A program made the position numbers and the translations under genes. Shown one piece after another: positions 5,579-6,480 of a stretch of DNA of 6,480 bases (position 1 is its first letter; each line of letters starts with the position of its first letter). Origin of the DNA: Clostridia bacterium (GTDB lineage: Bacteria; Bacillota_A; Clostridia; Christensenellales; CAG-138); contig JAFUDD010000288.1 of NCBI GenBank assembly GCA_017459315.1, positions 1-6,480 on the forward strand, given 5' to 3'. The notes beneath the pieces were generated by a model. That model did no database searches and was not told the origin of the DNA. It saw only the letters and a program-made list of their open reading frames with translations.

Positions 5579-6391
5579 TTACTCCAAATCGGTCGCCGCA
5601 ACCTCGGCGTCCTCGACCTTGATATTCGTGGTGTCGATGTTGTCGCGCTTGGCGCAGAACGCGCACAGGTCCTCGCGGCCGGCCGCGATGGCTTCGGACA
5701 CATCGCCGACGAACAGGTTGGAGTTGCGAATCGCCTGGCAATCCTCGCTGGTGTGGTACTTATGACCGAACGCGGTCCAGTAAACGTCGCCGGTGATCGT
5801 CGCTTCAGCGGCTTCGGCTTCTTCCTTGGAGATCGGGTTATAGTCCGTGGACAGCGCGCCGACGACGAGCAGCAGCGCGATCGCTACGACGGACAGGATC
5901 GTCTTGGTCTTTTTATCCATATCCTTGTTCAGAAGGATCAGGATCACCAGCGGCAGGAAGCACACGACCGCCATGATGAGGCCGAGCTGCGTCAGGATCA
6001 CGAAGCCGACCTTGTTGCCGGTCTTCTTGATCGGATCGAGACGGTTGGATTTCTTCCACAGGAACGCGGCGACAAGGCAGCAGGCGGCGTCCACAACGAG
6101 GAAGATGATCACGGCCCACAGGATCGGCAGGCCGATGTACAGCGTCTTGGAAATCGACAGAATCGCAAGGACTTCCGCCGCGAGCGCGACGACCCACAGA
6201 CAGATCGAAACGATGCGGAATGTCGTTGCCTTCTTTTTGCGTTCTTCCTTGGTCAGCTTCTTTTCCTCGGCAGTCGCTTCGGCGGCTTCCTCCACCGCGG
6301 CGTCAGCCTTCTTCACAGTCTTTTTCACGGTCTCCGCAGCGGCCTTTTTGCCGTCCGATACGCGGGTCACGGTGCGTTCTTTCTTTTCCAT
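5579..6391 (-). CDS. Four-helix membrane protein with C-terminal His/Cys motif (270 aa)
   Basis: Residues 1-56 are highly charged and rich in Lys, Ala and Glu (KKAAAETVKKTVKKADAAVE; later EERKKK), probably a cytoplasmic coiled-coil-like tail. Hydrophobic helices lie at about 58-80, 85-111, 128-154 and 163-180. The C-terminal part (203-247) reads VYWTAFGHKYHTSEDCQAIR ... LCAFCAK, with His213, Cys218, Cys243 and Cys246. This YH-x4-C ... C-x2-C pattern is like the small Ada-type metal-binding motif attached to many Firmicutes proteins, so zinc binding is a fair inference. An even number of helices puts both ends on the same side, most likely the cytoplasm given the positive N-terminus. AGGGAG (6396-6401) lies four bases before the ATG. 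It is the first gene of the unit, and its TAA is three bases from the DUF937 start. The specific function is not recognised. Confidence 0.88.
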   Translation of the reverse strand: MEKKERTVTRVSDGKKAAAETVKKTVKKADAAVEEAAEATAEEKKLTKEERKKKATTFRIVSICLWVVALAAEVLAILSISKTLYIGLPILWAVIIFLVVDAACCLVAAFLWKKSNRLDPIKKTGNKVGFVILTQLGLIMAVVCFLPLVILILLNKDMDKKTKTILSVVAIALLLVVGALSTDYNPISKEEAEAAEATITGDVYWTAFGHKYHTSEDCQAIRNSNLFVGDVSEAIAAGREDLCAFCAKRDNIDTTNIKVEDAEVAATDLE

Positions 6392-6418
6392 AAAACTCCC
6401 TCTTGCATTCGGTGAAAT

Positions 6419-6441
6419 ATATAGGAAACGGTTTCCTATAT
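6419..6441. promoter_or_regulatory. 23-bp perfect palindrome, likely repressor operator
   Basis: Eleven-base arms ATATAGGAAAC and GTTTCCTATAT flank a single G. The core GGAAACGGTTTCC resembles LacI-family or CcpA (cre) operators, and GAAACGGTT matches part of the cre consensus. It starts only a few bases downstream of the predicted transcription start (about 6443), where a bound protein would block promoter escape or elongation. In RNA it could also form a hairpin in the leader. No regulator for it is encoded in the window. Confidence 0.6.
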
Positions 6442-6449
6442 CTTTTGTT

Positions 6450-6479
6450 ATTGTAATGCAAACTGGCGGCTGTTGTCAA
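6450..6479 (-). promoter_or_regulatory. Sigma-70-type promoter of the membrane protein-DUF937 operon
   Basis: On the minus strand, a perfect TTGACA (6474-6479) and TACAAT (6450-6455, one mismatch to consensus) are separated by 18 bases. Transcription would begin near 6443, directly before the 23-bp palindrome, giving a leader of about 50 bases. The -35 box is at the very window edge, so further upstream elements cannot be seen. Confidence 0.65.
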
Positions 6480-6480
6480 C

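Noticed and set aside
5168..6415. Long plus-strand open frame of 415 codons opposite the two right-hand genes
   Set aside because: It is antisense to two well-supported genes, has a shadow-like composition (rich in Arg, Asp, Val, Gly, His), and shows no domain. High GC and few stop codons explain its length.

Overview
The window looks like chromosomal DNA from a GC-rich Gram-positive gut-type bacterium, most likely in the Clostridia (Oscillospirales/Lachnospirales). This is an inference from four things: AGGAGG-type ribosome binding sites, a domain-permuted GH3 glycosidase, a TetR regulator of the type common in Firmicutes, and a DUF937 protein. I recognise no rRNA, tRNA, CRISPR or insertion element. 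All genes lie on the minus strand, so transcription runs from high to low coordinates.

The first transcription unit (6480 to about 4504) starts at a good sigma-70-like promoter at the right edge. A perfect 23-bp palindrome sits directly downstream of the likely transcription start. Two genes follow. One encodes a four-helix membrane protein with a lysine/alanine-rich N-terminus and a C-terminal His/Cys motif that may bind metal. The other encodes a DUF937 protein with Gly/Leu/Ser repeats, two poly-Glu blocks and a histone-H1-like Lys/Thr/Ala tail. A strong intrinsic terminator closes this unit.

The second unit (about 4425 to beyond position 1) starts at a clear TTGCAA-17-TATACT promoter, with a 17-bp palindrome in the leader. 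It reads a TetR-family regulator, then a large GH3 glycosidase whose ATG overlaps the regulator stop (ATGA), then a five-helix membrane protein that runs off the left edge. The GH3 reading frame is anchored by a membrane segment at each end, and its domain order is reversed (GH3 C domain, fibronectin-like domain, GH3 TIM barrel).

The most striking observation is that the GH3 frame is interrupted twice by TAG, at 1279-1281 and 1165-1167. There is no frameshift, and recognisable family sequence continues on both sides. The predicted catalytic Asp lies after both TAGs, so strict termination would give an inactive product. The four visible terminal stops of the window are TAA or TGA, never TAG. 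A decaying pseudogene, a sequencing or population variant, and amber readthrough or reassignment are all possible; the sequence alone does not decide between them.
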